Shown here one piece after another: positions 16,581 to 25,462 of a DNA stretch of 64,000 nt. Numbering within the stretch: the first letter of the stretch is position 1; each line of letters begins with the position of its first letter. Both the position numbers and the translations under genes were made by a program. A model generated the notes under the pieces. It saw nothing but the letters and a program-made list of their open reading frames with translations, had not been told where the DNA came from and made no database searches. The stretch comes from Agromyces sp. ISL-38. GTDB lineage: Bacteria; Actinomycetota; Actinomycetes; Actinomycetales; Microbacteriaceae. The stretch spans positions 310,001-374,000 of the forward strand of contig NZ_JAGGPF010000009.1 of the NCBI RefSeq assembly GCF_018613935.1, read 5' to 3'.

Positions 16581-17501
16581 TCAGGTATTCGGGCGCCACT
16601 CGTTCGCATCCAGGAGCCACCACGTCGCACCGATTCGGGCCAGCGTCGACTGCACTGCTGCGAAGTGCAGGAGCGGCCTGATCACGATCTCGGGAACATC
16701 AGCCCGTCGAAGCTGCGCATCCCATTGAACTAGTCGACGTCGAAGCTCAGGCTCTCTAACGACTGCCGCAGACCCGAGGTCTCGCATGTGATCGACAACG
16801 GTACTTACCCGGGCAATGTCGCCGGGATAGGAATCAATCGCTTGGTCGTCTTTCGATTGCACCGAGACGAATATCGAATTCAGCAGCTCGAAACGTGCCG
16901 CCGCACCGTCCGGATTTCTTTTTCCGTGGGTACCCCCGGCCTTATAGGTCCACACTGAGTGACCAGCCAGCGCTGACGGAGCAACGTGACCTGACTGCGA
17001 AATCACCGAACCGGACACCTGTGCTGCCTCGAGCTGACCCAAGGTGTGAAAGGCAGGAGCGGCATATCTCACCACGGCCCGTCCAGCAAGCGTCACCTCC
17101 AAGCGCTTCAACGTCGCCTGCTGGAGCCGTTCCCTTTGAAAGCGGTAGAAGGGCGCCCTCCACAAGTGCCATTGACTTGCCCGTGCGCCGTGCATGTACT
17201 CAGGGCGTTTGAATTGGAGGATGAGGCTCACGGCCACCGTCGGGAGGCGTGACATTCGCAACAACCCTCCCGGGGCCCGTTCTCAATACTTCGGGAGTAG
17301 TACGATCCCGCGGGGTCGCGGTGCGCTCAATACCCGCCAGAGCAAGTGGTCCGGTCCAGGATTGGCTGCTGCGTCGAACCCCACTATCTCTTCCAACACC
17401 TGTGACGGTGAGTAGACAGTTGGTGTACCGCCCGCCCCGCTGGCAAGTTCGATGTCGTATGCGATCTCGTAGGCTTTCTCAGCGAACTCGGCAACCGTCA
17501 C
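16581..17501 (-). pseudogene. protein of unknown family interrupted by an in-frame TGA
   Basis: One reading frame of about 306 codons, from a GTG at 17501 to 16581, broken only by TGA at 17283-17285. The part before the stop (FAEKAYEIAYDIELASG ... PRPRGIVLLPKY) and the part after it (ERAPGGLLRMSRLPTVAVSL) read smoothly into each other in the same frame, so the stop looks like a nonsense mutation or a sequencing error, not a gene boundary. The C-terminal half has a hydrophobic or aromatic end (RIGATWWLL). I do not recognise a catalytic motif. Base composition is clearly less GC-rich than that of the neighbours. Its 5' end faces the 17692 gene across 190 bases. Confidence 0.55.
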
Positions 17502-17691
17502 AAATACAGATTGACCTATCGACCCATGGAGTACAACGACGAGCCGACACCATGCGCACCCTCGACTCGGCGCTTGAAATCGATGTGCGGCTCCTCCGAA
17601 TTGGGGGTGCGCGGATGCCTGGATTTCTTGCACACTTCCCATATCCTCGGCAGTATGCGCCGTCGCCGGGCCGGCACACCTGGAGGGTGAA

Positions 17692-18297
17692 ATGGACGTT
17701 GCAAGTACTGTGACTGCCGCATGGCATGGGGTGGAGAGCGCAGACATCCCCGAGGGCTTCCGAGAGGTCGCATTCAGGGAGGTACTCCGCTACCTCCTTG
17801 AGCCGGCGGCCCCTCCGCAGGCGCAGCCGCGCCAGCTGGCCGCCCCCACGGGCGAAGGCAAGGCGAACGCAACAGTCGCTGACGCATCGGTAGATGTAGT
17901 CGACGAGGCGGCCGCAGTAGCTGCCGTCGCTGAGCATACCGGCGTCGGCGCGGAGAAGCTCGAACGGCTGTTTCACATCGATAACGGAGTGGTGAAACTG
18001 CTTGTCAACCACCAATCGCTTGGAGGCAACGCCGCCGACAAAACGCGCGCGACAGCCCAAGTTGTCACCATTGTCCGCAAGATTGGCATGGGTCTCACCG
18101 AGACCCCGTTCGACGTAATTCGAGAGGAATGCGTGCGAAAGCACTTCTACGACCCGAAAAACTTCGCCAGCGCCCACCTTCCAGCCATTGAGGGATTTGC
18201 GGTGAAGGGAGACGGTAAGAACCGACGGCTCGAAGCTCGGAGTGGTGGAGTGACCGCGTTTCCTGCCCTCGTCGACAAAATACTTGGCGAGAAATGA
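17692..18297 (+). CDS. unknown accessory-island protein
   Basis: A 201-residue soluble, mostly helical protein. The N-terminal 45 residues (TAAWHGVESADIPEGFREVAF) are followed by a Pro/Gln/Ala linker (PAAPPQAQPRQ), then a domain of about 125 residues containing GVGAEKLERLF and HFYDPKNFASAHL. A good GGAGGGTGAA precedes the ATG. No enzyme motif is visible. It is divergent from the broken gene at 16581-17501, and both sit in DNA of lower GC than the flanks, so they probably came in together. Confidence 0.6.
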   Translation: MDVASTVTAAWHGVESADIPEGFREVAFREVLRYLLEPAAPPQAQPRQLAAPTGEGKANATVADASVDVVDEAAAVAAVAEHTGVGAEKLERLFHIDNGVVKLLVNHQSLGGNAADKTRATAQVVTIVRKIGMGLTETPFDVIREECVRKHFYDPKNFASAHLPAIEGFAVKGDGKNRRLEARSGGVTAFPALVDKILGEK

Positions 18298-18578
18298 CAG
18301 ATCTCGACGCACACGTCTAACAGGACTTCGCCGTCGGAGCCAGGCCACCGCTCCCGGGCTGGCCGAGGTTTCATCTACGCAGGCACGCCTACAAGTGACC
18401 ACTGGCTTCGAAACGGTCCTTGAGACGGCTCACCCCTGGTCGCCCGGTGGTACTAGAGAGTGCGCTCGATTCCATATGGATCGCTTCGTGGGACTCCAAT
18501 CCCGAGAGACGCAGACGGGCCCCTCGCGGACGAGTCCACGCGACGCAAGGCTTGACAATCGGATAGTCGCTTCGTTCG
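18298..18578. other. 281-base stretch without a recognisable gene
   Basis: It lies between the converging genes 17692-18297 and 18579-19352. Short frames are open on both strands but none shows a start site or sensible composition. I see no repeat or strong hairpin. Confidence 0.5.
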
Positions 18579-19352
18579 TCACGATCCTGCTGCGACCAGA
18601 GCCTCGGCGACAGCGACACCTGGCGGCAGCAGACGCACGGTTCGTTTGGACGCGTCGTAGTCGATGAGCCGGTCCTTGTGGAGTTGCTTCAACACGTCTT
18701 TGCGGAACGACGGCAGACCGGGATGCTCCAACCACCGGAATACGTCCGCCTCAGCGATTTCGCCCGTCTCGGTCAGCAGTAGCAGGAGCGCTTGCTGCTT
18801 CCAGGTGAGCCCTTTCCGCAGCACACGCTTCTTGTCCCCGTGCGTCCAGACCCACGCGACTTCCCGCTCGACCAGTCCGTCAACGATTGCGGTGGCTTCC
18901 TCGGTCGTCAACGTGTGAAGCAGGCGCACCAACTCCGCCATCAGCCACTTGGACGCGTACAGCACCGCCGTCGCGTCCATGTGATTCGGGTCGACCTCAG
19001 CGCCGGCGTGGCCGACGCCGCGGTTGTTTCGGATGTCGTACAAGCCGATCATCATCCGTGGGATAAGGATTCGCGCCGACCGACTGTTCGGCACTTGCTG
19101 GTAGACACTCTCCATCTCCCAACACTTGTTGGGGAACCGGCTCGGCTTGTCCGCACGCGCCGGGTAGTTGCCGCCCCCCAGCCAGCCCTTGCAGATCGTG
19201 TAGACGGTCTCGCATAGCTTGCCCCCATTCAATTCCGAGGGCTCCCAACGATGCTCACGGTAGTTCTTGACGATCTCGTTGAACGCGCTCACGAGGTCGT
19301 CGCGCAGGGTGGTCGGCAGGACAGAGAACGCGTCCTCTGGCGCGAGGCCCAC
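18579..19352 (-). CDS. unknown protein, second gene of a two-gene accessory module
   Basis: A 257-residue protein. The middle part (RMMIGLYDIRNNRGVGHAGAEVDPNHMDA) resembles the RN/H-containing loops of HEPN- or abortive-infection-type helical domains, an inference from pattern only. The C-terminal 90 residues look like a winged helix (WKQQALLLLLTETGEIAEAD ... VLKQLHKDRLIDYDASKRTV). It starts with GTG one base after the stop of the upstream gene, so the two are co-translated. No certain function. Confidence 0.65.
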   Translation of the reverse strand: MGLAPEDAFSVLPTTLRDDLVSAFNEIVKNYREHRWEPSELNGGKLCETVYTICKGWLGGGNYPARADKPSRFPNKCWEMESVYQQVPNSRSARILIPRMMIGLYDIRNNRGVGHAGAEVDPNHMDATAVLYASKWLMAELVRLLHTLTTEEATAIVDGLVEREVAWVWTHGDKKRVLRKGLTWKQQALLLLLTETGEIAEADVFRWLEHPGLPSFRKDVLKQLHKDRLIDYDASKRTVRLLPPGVAVAEALVAAGS

Positions 19353-19353
19353 G

Positions 19354-19893
19354 TCAGGCGCCCTCGCCGCGCAGCATGCCCTGCACGTACACCAGGCCCT
19401 CGTGCGTCACCTTGTAGGTCTTGCGAGCCTGCTTAGCGTTGCCCGACTTCTGCAGCTGGATGATCCGCTGCGGCTTCTTCCGCATGTTACTGGTCAGTGC
19501 GTCAGTAATGTTGCCGATGGCGTGGCCCAAGTTCTTGAGTTCCTTCTGCAGCGCCGCAGACTGCCATGCACTCTGCCCCTGGATCGCCTGCAGCCAGTAC
19601 GCGGCAACGAGCGCCTTATCAGGCTCGGACCTCGGCTGCGCCTTTGCGAACAGTTCCGCGAAGTGCTCGTACACCGGCGCTTCATCGGCGATCTCCTCGT
19701 CGGTGATCTCCTGGTCCGAACCGTCGTCGTACTCAGTTGCAATCCCGCCACCGCGACGACCACCGGTCGGCACGTTCATGACTACGCCGTACCGTTCTGC
19801 TGCCCAGCGCAGGACACGCCCCTGCGCGTCGTCTTCCAGGTCGGCTAGCGCCGTGGCGACTGTCGACATGGCATCGATCTCTGGGTCTCCCAT
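19354..19893 (-). CDS. unknown protein, first gene of a two-gene accessory module
   Basis: A 179-residue protein. The N-terminus (TALADLEDDAQGRVLRWAAERYGV) is a helical segment that I have seen repeatedly at the start of small uncharacterised bacterial proteins. An acidic linker follows. The C-terminal 85 residues look like a winged helix (LQKELKNLGHAIGNITDALT, then KSGNAKQARKTYKVTHEGL). This suggests a DNA-binding sensor or regulator partner for the 257-residue protein. TTGGAGGAGC stands directly before its ATG. GC is lower than in the surroundings. Confidence 0.65.
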   Translation of the reverse strand: MGDPEIDAMSTVATALADLEDDAQGRVLRWAAERYGVVMNVPTGGRRGGGIATEYDDGSDQEITDEEIADEAPVYEHFAELFAKAQPRSEPDKALVAAYWLQAIQGQSAWQSAALQKELKNLGHAIGNITDALTSNMRKKPQRIIQLQKSGNAKQARKTYKVTHEGLVYVQGMLRGEGA

Positions 19894-20288
19894 TGCTCCT
19901 CCAAATGCTCAATATACGAACAGCATATCACGCGTTATTGGCCCCAATGTATGTGCACATTGGTCGAATGGCGGGCCGCACTTTGAGATTGTCCTCGCCG
20001 ATGACGGAACTCCGAAAGGGCGTCGGCGCGGTCGCATCAGGACCCATCGCGCTCTGCTTCTCGAGTGAGGACATTCGCAACGAAGATGCGCATCACCCAC
20101 CCGATGAGGATGCCTGTGTTCCAGCAGATGACCGTGCGGAGTTGGGGACCGCTACCGGCGGCTCGACTGCTCCAAGAGGAGCGATTGGCCTAGCTCGCGC
20201 TAATGGTCATCAGCCGACCGGAGGCGTGGGCGGCGGAACCCTCTCGTTGACGAGGTGATCCACGTGTCGTCCTTGTACCGTCTACCTC
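19894..20288. other. 395-base intergenic region
   Basis: The first 90 bases are AT-richer and should hold the promoter of the minus-strand module (TATATT lies about 20 bases before its start). Around 20040-20160 a minus-strand frame reads like one membrane helix (WNTGILIGWVMRIFV) but has no start, so it may be a gene remnant. Nothing else is supported. Confidence 0.4.
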
Positions 20289-21185
20289 ATGACCCATCCC
20301 CGCACCGCGATCACCGGCGGCACCGGCTTCGTCGGACGCCACCTCGCCGAACGACTCGGCGCCGAGGCATCCGTCATGATTTCGCGACGCACCGGCGTCG
20401 ACACCGGCGATGTCGACGCGCTCGCCCGCGCGTTCGCGGGGTGCGAGGTCGTCGCGCACTGCGCGGGAATCAACCGTGAGATCGGCGACCAGACGTACCA
20501 GCGCGTGAACATCGAGGGCACCGCGAACGTCATCGAGGCCGCGAAGCGGGCCGGGGTGCGCAAGGTCATCATGCCGAGCTTCCTGCGGGCGCGACCCGAC
20601 TGCGGATCGCCGTACCACGAGTCGAAGTGGGCAGCCGAAGAGCTGATCCGCGACTCGGGACTCGACTACACGATCCTCAAGGCCGGCATGATCTACGGCC
20701 GCGGCGACCACCTCATCGACCACTTGAGCCGCACCGTGCAGACCCTGCCGGTGTTCGCGACGGTCGGCTTCCGCGAGAAGCCGATCCGGCCGATCCCGAT
20801 CGAGGACCTCATCGACATCCTCGAAGCCGCGGTCAATGATCGGATGCCGCGTGAGACCGTCGCCGTCGTCGGCGCCGAGCAGCTCCTTCTCTCGAAGGCC
20901 GTGCGGCGCGTGGCATCCGTCCTCGGCCGCCGTGTCGTCGTGGTGCCGTGGCCGGTGTGGGCGCAGTACGCGCTCGCGCAGGTGACCGAGTGGACCATGA
21001 CCGTACCGCTCATCGCGAAAGCCCAGGTGCGCATGCTCGCCGAGGGCGTGACGGATGCCGCACCGCCCGCGGCATCCGTACCCGACGACCTGTTGCCGCG
21101 GCGGATGTTCACCGACGAGCGGATCCGCGGCGCGCTGCCTGAGCCCGGCGGATTCGGATGGCGCGACCTGCGGGTCAGCCGCTGA
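20289..21185 (+). CDS. NAD(P)-binding epimerase/NmrA-like protein, complete copy
   Basis: A 298-residue extended-SDR-like protein. The nucleotide-binding motif TGGTGFVGRHLAE is at residues about 9-21, VAHCAGINRE follows strand 4, and YHESK is the SDR-type Tyr-x-x-x-Lys (about residue 113). The C-terminal half is hydrophobic (VVVVPWPVWAQYALAQVTEW), as in complex-I-assembly/NmrA-type members. It is the only complete member among four related copies in this window: a decayed one at 31266, one with an internal deletion at 43143, and a C-terminal piece at 50332. Its substrate is unknown. It marks the left side of the restriction-modification island. Confidence 0.85.
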   Translation: MTHPRTAITGGTGFVGRHLAERLGAEASVMISRRTGVDTGDVDALARAFAGCEVVAHCAGINREIGDQTYQRVNIEGTANVIEAAKRAGVRKVIMPSFLRARPDCGSPYHESKWAAEELIRDSGLDYTILKAGMIYGRGDHLIDHLSRTVQTLPVFATVGFREKPIRPIPIEDLIDILEAAVNDRMPRETVAVVGAEQLLLSKAVRRVASVLGRRVVVVPWPVWAQYALAQVTEWTMTVPLIAKAQVRMLAEGVTDAAPPAASVPDDLLPRRMFTDERIRGALPEPGGFGWRDLRVSR

Positions 21186-21267
21186 GGCAGCACTCTCGCC
21201 GCCGGGAAAGCAAACGAGCGACGTGACCGCAGTACGCTCATCAAGCACCAATGAAAGGCGGCATCGA

Positions 21268-22752
21268 GTGGTCACAGGCGAGCTACGCAGCAAGGTCGAT
21301 CGCGTCTGGGACGCCTTCTGGTCGGGCGGCATCGCGAACCCGGTCGAGGTGATCGAGCAGATCACCTACTTGCTGTTCATCCGCCGTCTCGACGAGACCC
21401 ACACGCGCGAAGAGCGCCGGGCGACCCGCACAGGCGAGCCGATGCAGCGTCGCATCTTCCCCGAGGGCAACGACGACACCGGTCGTATCTCGCGCCCCTA
21501 CAACGACATGCGCTGGTCGGTATTCACGAACCGCGCCCCGCAAGAGATGTTCGAGATCGTCGACGGGCATGTATTCCCGTTCCTGCGCCGGCTCGGCGGC
21601 GAGGGCTCGAGCTACGCACGCAACATGAAGGACGCGCGCTTCACCATCCCCACCCCTGCGCTGCTCGCGAAGGTCGTCGACCTGCTCCGCGACATCCCGA
21701 TGGATGACCGCGACACCAAGGGCGATATCTACGAGTACATGCTCGCGAAGCTGTCGCAGAGCGGACAGAACGGCCAGTTCCGCACGAGCCGTCACATCAT
21801 CAAACTCATGGTCGACATGACGGCGCCGCGCCCTGATGACCGCATCATCGACCCGGCCGCCGGCACAGCCGGCTTCCTCGTGATGGCGAGCGAGTACCTA
21901 CGCGAGCACCACCCCGAGGTCGAGACGGATGCCTCGGTGCGCGAGTTCTTCAACACCAAGGCGTTCACGGGCTTCGATTCGGATGCCGCGATGGCGCGCA
22001 TCGCGAGCATGAACATGCTGCTCCACGGAGTCGAAGAGCCGGTGATCGAACGAGGCGACTCGCTCGCTGAGGGCCACCCTGCGAGCGCCGATTACACCCT
22101 CGTGCTCGCGAACCCGCCGTTCGCCGGCAGCCTCGACTACGAATCGACGGCGAAGGACCTGCAGCAGGTCGTAAAGACGAAGAAGACCGAGCTGCTCTTC
22201 CTCGCCCTCATGATCAAACTCCTGAAGAACGGCGGACGCGCCGCCGTGATCGTGCCCGACGGCGTACTCTTCGGCTCATCGAATGCGCACAAGGCGCTGC
22301 GCAAGATGCTCATCGATGACCACAGGCTCGACGCGGTCGTGAAGCTACCCAGCGGAACCTTCAAGCCCTACACGGGTGTCTCCACTGCAATTCTCTTCTT
22401 CCAGAAGACCTCGTCGGGCGGCACCGATCACGTCTGGTTCTATGATGTGCGCGCCGACGGCTTCACCCTCGACGACAAGCGCACGCCGATCGAGGCGAAC
22501 GATCTGCCCGACGTGCTCGCTCGATGGAGCAGTCTCGATGCCGAAGCCGATCGGCCGCGAACAGCCCAGTCGTTCCACGTACCGAAGGACGAGATTGTCG
22601 CCAATGCATACGACCTGTCGCTCAACCGCTACAAGGAAGTCGAGCACGAGGAGGTGGAGCACCGCTCACCCGACGAGATCCTCGACGAACTCGAGGCCCT
22701 CGAACTCGAGATCGCCGACGGTCTGCGTTCGCTCCGGGAGACGCTGGCGTGA
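21268..22752 (+). CDS. hsdM: type I restriction-modification DNA methyltransferase (M subunit)
   Basis: A 494-residue adenine-N6 methylase. The N-terminal helical domain (VDRVWDAFWSGGIANPVEVI) is followed by the class-gamma methylase core: motif I DPAAGTAGFLV (about residue 195) and catalytic motif IV LANPPFAGS (about residue 280). I chose the GTG at 21268 because GAAAGGCGG precedes it and the family N-terminus begins there. It overlaps hsdS by GTGA. With HsdS it makes the M2S methylase and with HsdR the full enzyme. Confidence 0.95.
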   Translation: MVTGELRSKVDRVWDAFWSGGIANPVEVIEQITYLLFIRRLDETHTREERRATRTGEPMQRRIFPEGNDDTGRISRPYNDMRWSVFTNRAPQEMFEIVDGHVFPFLRRLGGEGSSYARNMKDARFTIPTPALLAKVVDLLRDIPMDDRDTKGDIYEYMLAKLSQSGQNGQFRTSRHIIKLMVDMTAPRPDDRIIDPAAGTAGFLVMASEYLREHHPEVETDASVREFFNTKAFTGFDSDAAMARIASMNMLLHGVEEPVIERGDSLAEGHPASADYTLVLANPPFAGSLDYESTAKDLQQVVKTKKTELLFLALMIKLLKNGGRAAVIVPDGVLFGSSNAHKALRKMLIDDHRLDAVVKLPSGTFKPYTGVSTAILFFQKTSSGGTDHVWFYDVRADGFTLDDKRTPIEANDLPDVLARWSSLDAEADRPRTAQSFHVPKDEIVANAYDLSLNRYKEVEHEEVEHRSPDEILDELEALELEIADGLRSLRETLA

Positions 22753-23909
22753 GCAGAGTGAGAGTACGCGAAGTCGTCTCGGTGCTCGGCGGCGGTACAC
22801 CTCGCAGGTCTGTGCCGGAGTACTACGGTGGAGACATCCCGTGGGTGACGCCGAAAGACATGAAGCAGCGCATCATCATCGGTGCTCAGATCAGTCTCAC
22901 CGAGGAAGGGGTAAACAACTCCCCGGCTAAGGTCGTGCCGCCCGGATCCGTACTCGTCGTCGTTCGCTCAGGTGTTCTCAAACACACGTTGCCTGTCGCC
23001 CTGACAACCAAGCCCGTCACCCTGAATCAGGACATGAAGGCCCTTGTACCCGCGGCAGAAGTCGACGCGAGATACCTCGTTCACATGGTGAAGGCTCTCG
23101 AATCAACCGTTCTCAGCTGGGTTCGAGCAACGACCGCTGACAATTGGCCGATCGACAGCCTCCTCGATCACGAAATCAGTCTCCCGGGCCTCCGAGAACA
23201 ACGCCGCATCGCCGCGATCCTGGACCAGGCTGACTCGCTCCGCGCGATGCGGTGTATTACCGTTAGGCGCCTCGAGCTACTCGCCCAAGAGCTCTATGAA
23301 AGCCAATTTGCTACAGCCCCGCGCAACGCAGTACTTTCAGATGCGATCGCGAGCCTTACAGGTGGCAAGAACCTCGTTGGTGGAGACGATAGTTGCAACA
23401 GTCGGCGGGTGCTGAAAATCAGTGCCGTAACGAGCGGCACCTATCGGGAGACTGAGAGTAAGCCCCTCCCAGATGGCTACGAACCACCCTCAGACCATCT
23501 CGTCCGCCCGGGTGATGTATTGATCAGCCGCGCGAACACTTCTGCACTGGTCGGCGCCTCTGCTCTCGTCGGGTCAACCTCAGGAAACATGGTCCTCCCC
23601 GATAAGCTCTGGCGCGCGACACCTCACGTCCATGTCAGCCCCACCTTCCTCGTCGCGACACTCCAGGCACGCCGGGTGCGCTCTGAAATCTCGGCCCGCG
23701 CAACCGGTACAGGCGGCTCGATGAAGAACATCTCGAAGCCGAGGCTCCTGTCGACTCCCATTCATCTCCCACAACTAGCGATTCAGCAGCGCTTCGCCGA
23801 GCAGGTTCTGGCAACCCAACGCGCACGAGAAGTTGCGATCGCCCACCTCGAGTCATTCGACGTCCTTTTCGGTTCGCTCCAGCACCGCGCCTTCCGTGGA
23901 GAATTGTGA
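22749..23909 (+). CDS. hsdS: type I restriction-modification specificity subunit
   Basis: A 386-residue subunit that reads the DNA target. It has two target-recognition domains (about residues 1-150 and 190-340), each followed by a conserved helical region (LREQRRIAAILDQADSLR and LAIQQRFAEQVLATQRAREV). GC falls and codon use changes relative to hsdM, as usual for these fast-changing genes. The start GTG overlaps the hsdM stop and its own stop overlaps the next start in the same way. The two recognition domains differ, so a bipartite asymmetric target is expected; its sequence cannot be read from the protein here. Confidence 0.93.
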   Translation: MSRVRVREVVSVLGGGTPRRSVPEYYGGDIPWVTPKDMKQRIIIGAQISLTEEGVNNSPAKVVPPGSVLVVVRSGVLKHTLPVALTTKPVTLNQDMKALVPAAEVDARYLVHMVKALESTVLSWVRATTADNWPIDSLLDHEISLPGLREQRRIAAILDQADSLRAMRCITVRRLELLAQELYESQFATAPRNAVLSDAIASLTGGKNLVGGDDSCNSRRVLKISAVTSGTYRETESKPLPDGYEPPSDHLVRPGDVLISRANTSALVGASALVGSTSGNMVLPDKLWRATPHVHVSPTFLVATLQARRVRSEISARATGTGGSMKNISKPRLLSTPIHLPQLAIQQRFAEQVLATQRAREVAIAHLESFDVLFGSLQHRAFRGEL

Positions 23910-24267
23910 CCGAGACATCCGCTCGCCCAGTGCCCGGCTTCAGCGGCGACTCACCGCGCGACATCGAACAGCGCTTCGCGGCGGGTGAGCTCACCGAGGC
24001 GCAGGTCATCAATGAGCTCGGCCGGTGGGAGTATGCCGAGGCGGCCGACCCGACAAGTACGACGGTCTGTGGGAGCCTGGCGCCGGCAGTTGGTTCGACG
24101 CGGAACACGCACACAGTTCCGGTCTCATCACCGACGAGATCTACGGCGCTGCGCAGGTGCTGCGACATGTTCGCCGGAAGGGCTTCAGCGGCTCGCGGGC
24201 GGCGAGCTTAGCTACACGAAAGATCGAACGGCTCAACCGCCGGAGCGGTCGGGCCGCCATGGGTTGA
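23906..24267 (+). pseudogene. small RM-linked ORF with a frameshift
   Basis: The GTG at 23906 overlaps the hsdS stop and opens a frame (SGDSPRDIEQRFAAGELTEA, then NELGRWEYAEAADP) that loses sense at about 24048-24052. A frame one base away continues with PDKYDGLWEPGAGSWFDAEH, then LITDEIYGAAQVLRHVRRK to a stop at 24267. Joined, they give one plausible protein of about 120 residues, made of two short helical pieces. A lost base in the run GACCCGAC is the simplest cause. Translational coupling suggests it was an accessory of the RM system. Its role is unknown. Confidence 0.6.
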
Positions 24268-24276
24268 CGGCCCGAC
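24248..24276. terminator. hairpin terminator between convergent genes
   Basis: GTCGGGCCG (24248-24256) pairs with CGGCCCGAC (24268-24276) around 11 bases. It covers the end of the frameshifted ORF and precedes the end of the minus-strand gene 24283-24531. Confidence 0.65.
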
Positions 24277-24282
24277 TCGCCC

Positions 24283-24531
24283 CTACAGCCTGATCAACAC
24301 GTACCCGCGCCGGATCGACTCCTGCTGATTGTCACGCAGTTCTCGGTCGACGCCGTCCTCGAGGTCGGTCGGCAGCGGGCATCCGCCGGCTCCGGAGCCA
24401 CCGCCGTGGTTCGAGTGCGGGCAACGAAGGTTCGGGTGAACGCCCGCACGACGAGCCGGAACACAGAGCATGAAGTCCGTTCCGTCGCGGCAGATGATGC
24501 GGGTGACGACGAGCTGTCGTGGCATGGTCAT
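24283..24531 (-). CDS. small cysteine-containing protein, function unknown
   Basis: An 82-residue protein (MTMPRQLVVTRIICRDG, then CVPARRAGVHPNLRCPHSN). Cysteines at about 15, 23 and 36, with another near 47, plus a histidine could bind a metal, but there is no exact zinc-finger spacing. It starts a few bases after the stop of the 24537-25214 gene on the same strand and is probably co-transcribed with it. It is not recognised. Confidence 0.55.
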   Translation of the reverse strand: MTMPRQLVVTRIICRDGTDFMLCVPARRAGVHPNLRCPHSNHGGGSGAGGCPLPTDLEDGVDRELRDNQQESIRRGYVLIRL

Positions 24532-24536
24532 CGGAC

Positions 24537-25214
24537 TCACCCGACCTTGCGCCAGTCGCCGCAGCGGCTCGACTGGAAGTCCTGACCCCCGCCGACCGTC
24601 ACGCGCAGCACGCCTGCCTTGCCGAGGTCGTTGTCGACGATGTCGGAGTAGTTCGAGCCGGTCGTCGTGATCGACCAGTAGCATCTGGTGCCGGTCGCGT
24701 TCGCCTCGTACGTGCCCGGCTCCATCGTGAGGCCGACGGTGTAGGCGTGGCCGTCCTTGAGAGTCGTGGCCATGACGTGCTCCTCGGTCGCCTTCACGGC
24801 GGCCTCGCGCGCCGCGATCTCCTCTTCGAGCTTCGCCACCGCGATCTCGCGCTCGGCCACCTTGGTCTCGTTGTCGCGGTACTCATCGCGCGATTCGGTC
24901 ATCGACGCGAGTTCCTGCTCGAGATCGGTGACCTGCGTCGATAGGTCGGATGCCTCCGACGCGGTCGCGCCGAGAGCATGCGACAGGTTCGCGGCCGTCG
25001 CGATCGCGATGCCGAGGCCCACGAGCGTGAGCACGAGGAGCGCCGTCAGCACGAGGGTCGAGCGGCGAACACGGCGGGCCTTCGGGGAGTCCGCGACCGG
25101 CGCGGCGTCCGTCGGCGGCGTCTCGGGATCCGCGGCGGTGTCGGGGGCGGCGAGCGCGGCCGGCTGGGCGGCGTCGCTCGTCTCGGGAGTGTCGGTGTTG
25201 TTCGTGTCGGACAT
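24537..25214 (-). CDS. membrane-anchored coiled-coil protein with C-terminal beta domain
   Basis: A 225-residue protein. A Pro/Ala/Thr-rich cytoplasmic tail (about 50 residues) is followed by one membrane helix (LVLTALLVLTLVGLGIAIA) and an outside coiled coil (residues about 85-145, ATEEH at its end). The C-terminal domain has GLTMEPGTYEANATGTRCYW and SSRCGDW, a pair of cysteines in a beta domain that recurs in actinobacterial surface and lipoproteins. It lies inside the RM locus on the opposite strand, between the small ORF and fic. Its connection to restriction, if any, is not shown. Confidence 0.7.
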   Translation of the reverse strand: MSDTNNTDTPETSDAAQPAALAAPDTAADPETPPTDAAPVADSPKARRVRRSTLVLTALLVLTLVGLGIAIATAANLSHALGATASEASDLSTQVTDLEQELASMTESRDEYRDNETKVAEREIAVAKLEEEIAAREAAVKATEEHVMATTLKDGHAYTVGLTMEPGTYEANATGTRCYWSITTTGSNYSDIVDNDLGKAGVLRVTVGGGQDFQSSRCGDWRKVG

Positions 25215-25462
25215 GATCGTCTCCTGGGCGCACGGCCCGCTTCGTGACATCCGGATGCATCACCCGAACGACTGCCGACCGTGCGAACGGCAAGTAGAGC
25301 AGACTCTCGGCACCCACTGACATTCGCCAACGCACCGACCAGGAGCGCAACTGAATTTTCGAATCCGCCGGGCGATGCGCGCAAATACAGCCACAACCAT
25401 TCCACGCCAGTTCCGCGAAATCGTGCCGAAGTTCGGCAGTGTGCCCTAAAGTAACGACCATC

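Noticed and set aside
18284..18667. 127-codon plus-strand frame after the 201-residue gene
   Set aside because: No start site, Arg-rich low-complexity translation, and overlap with the convergent 257-residue gene.
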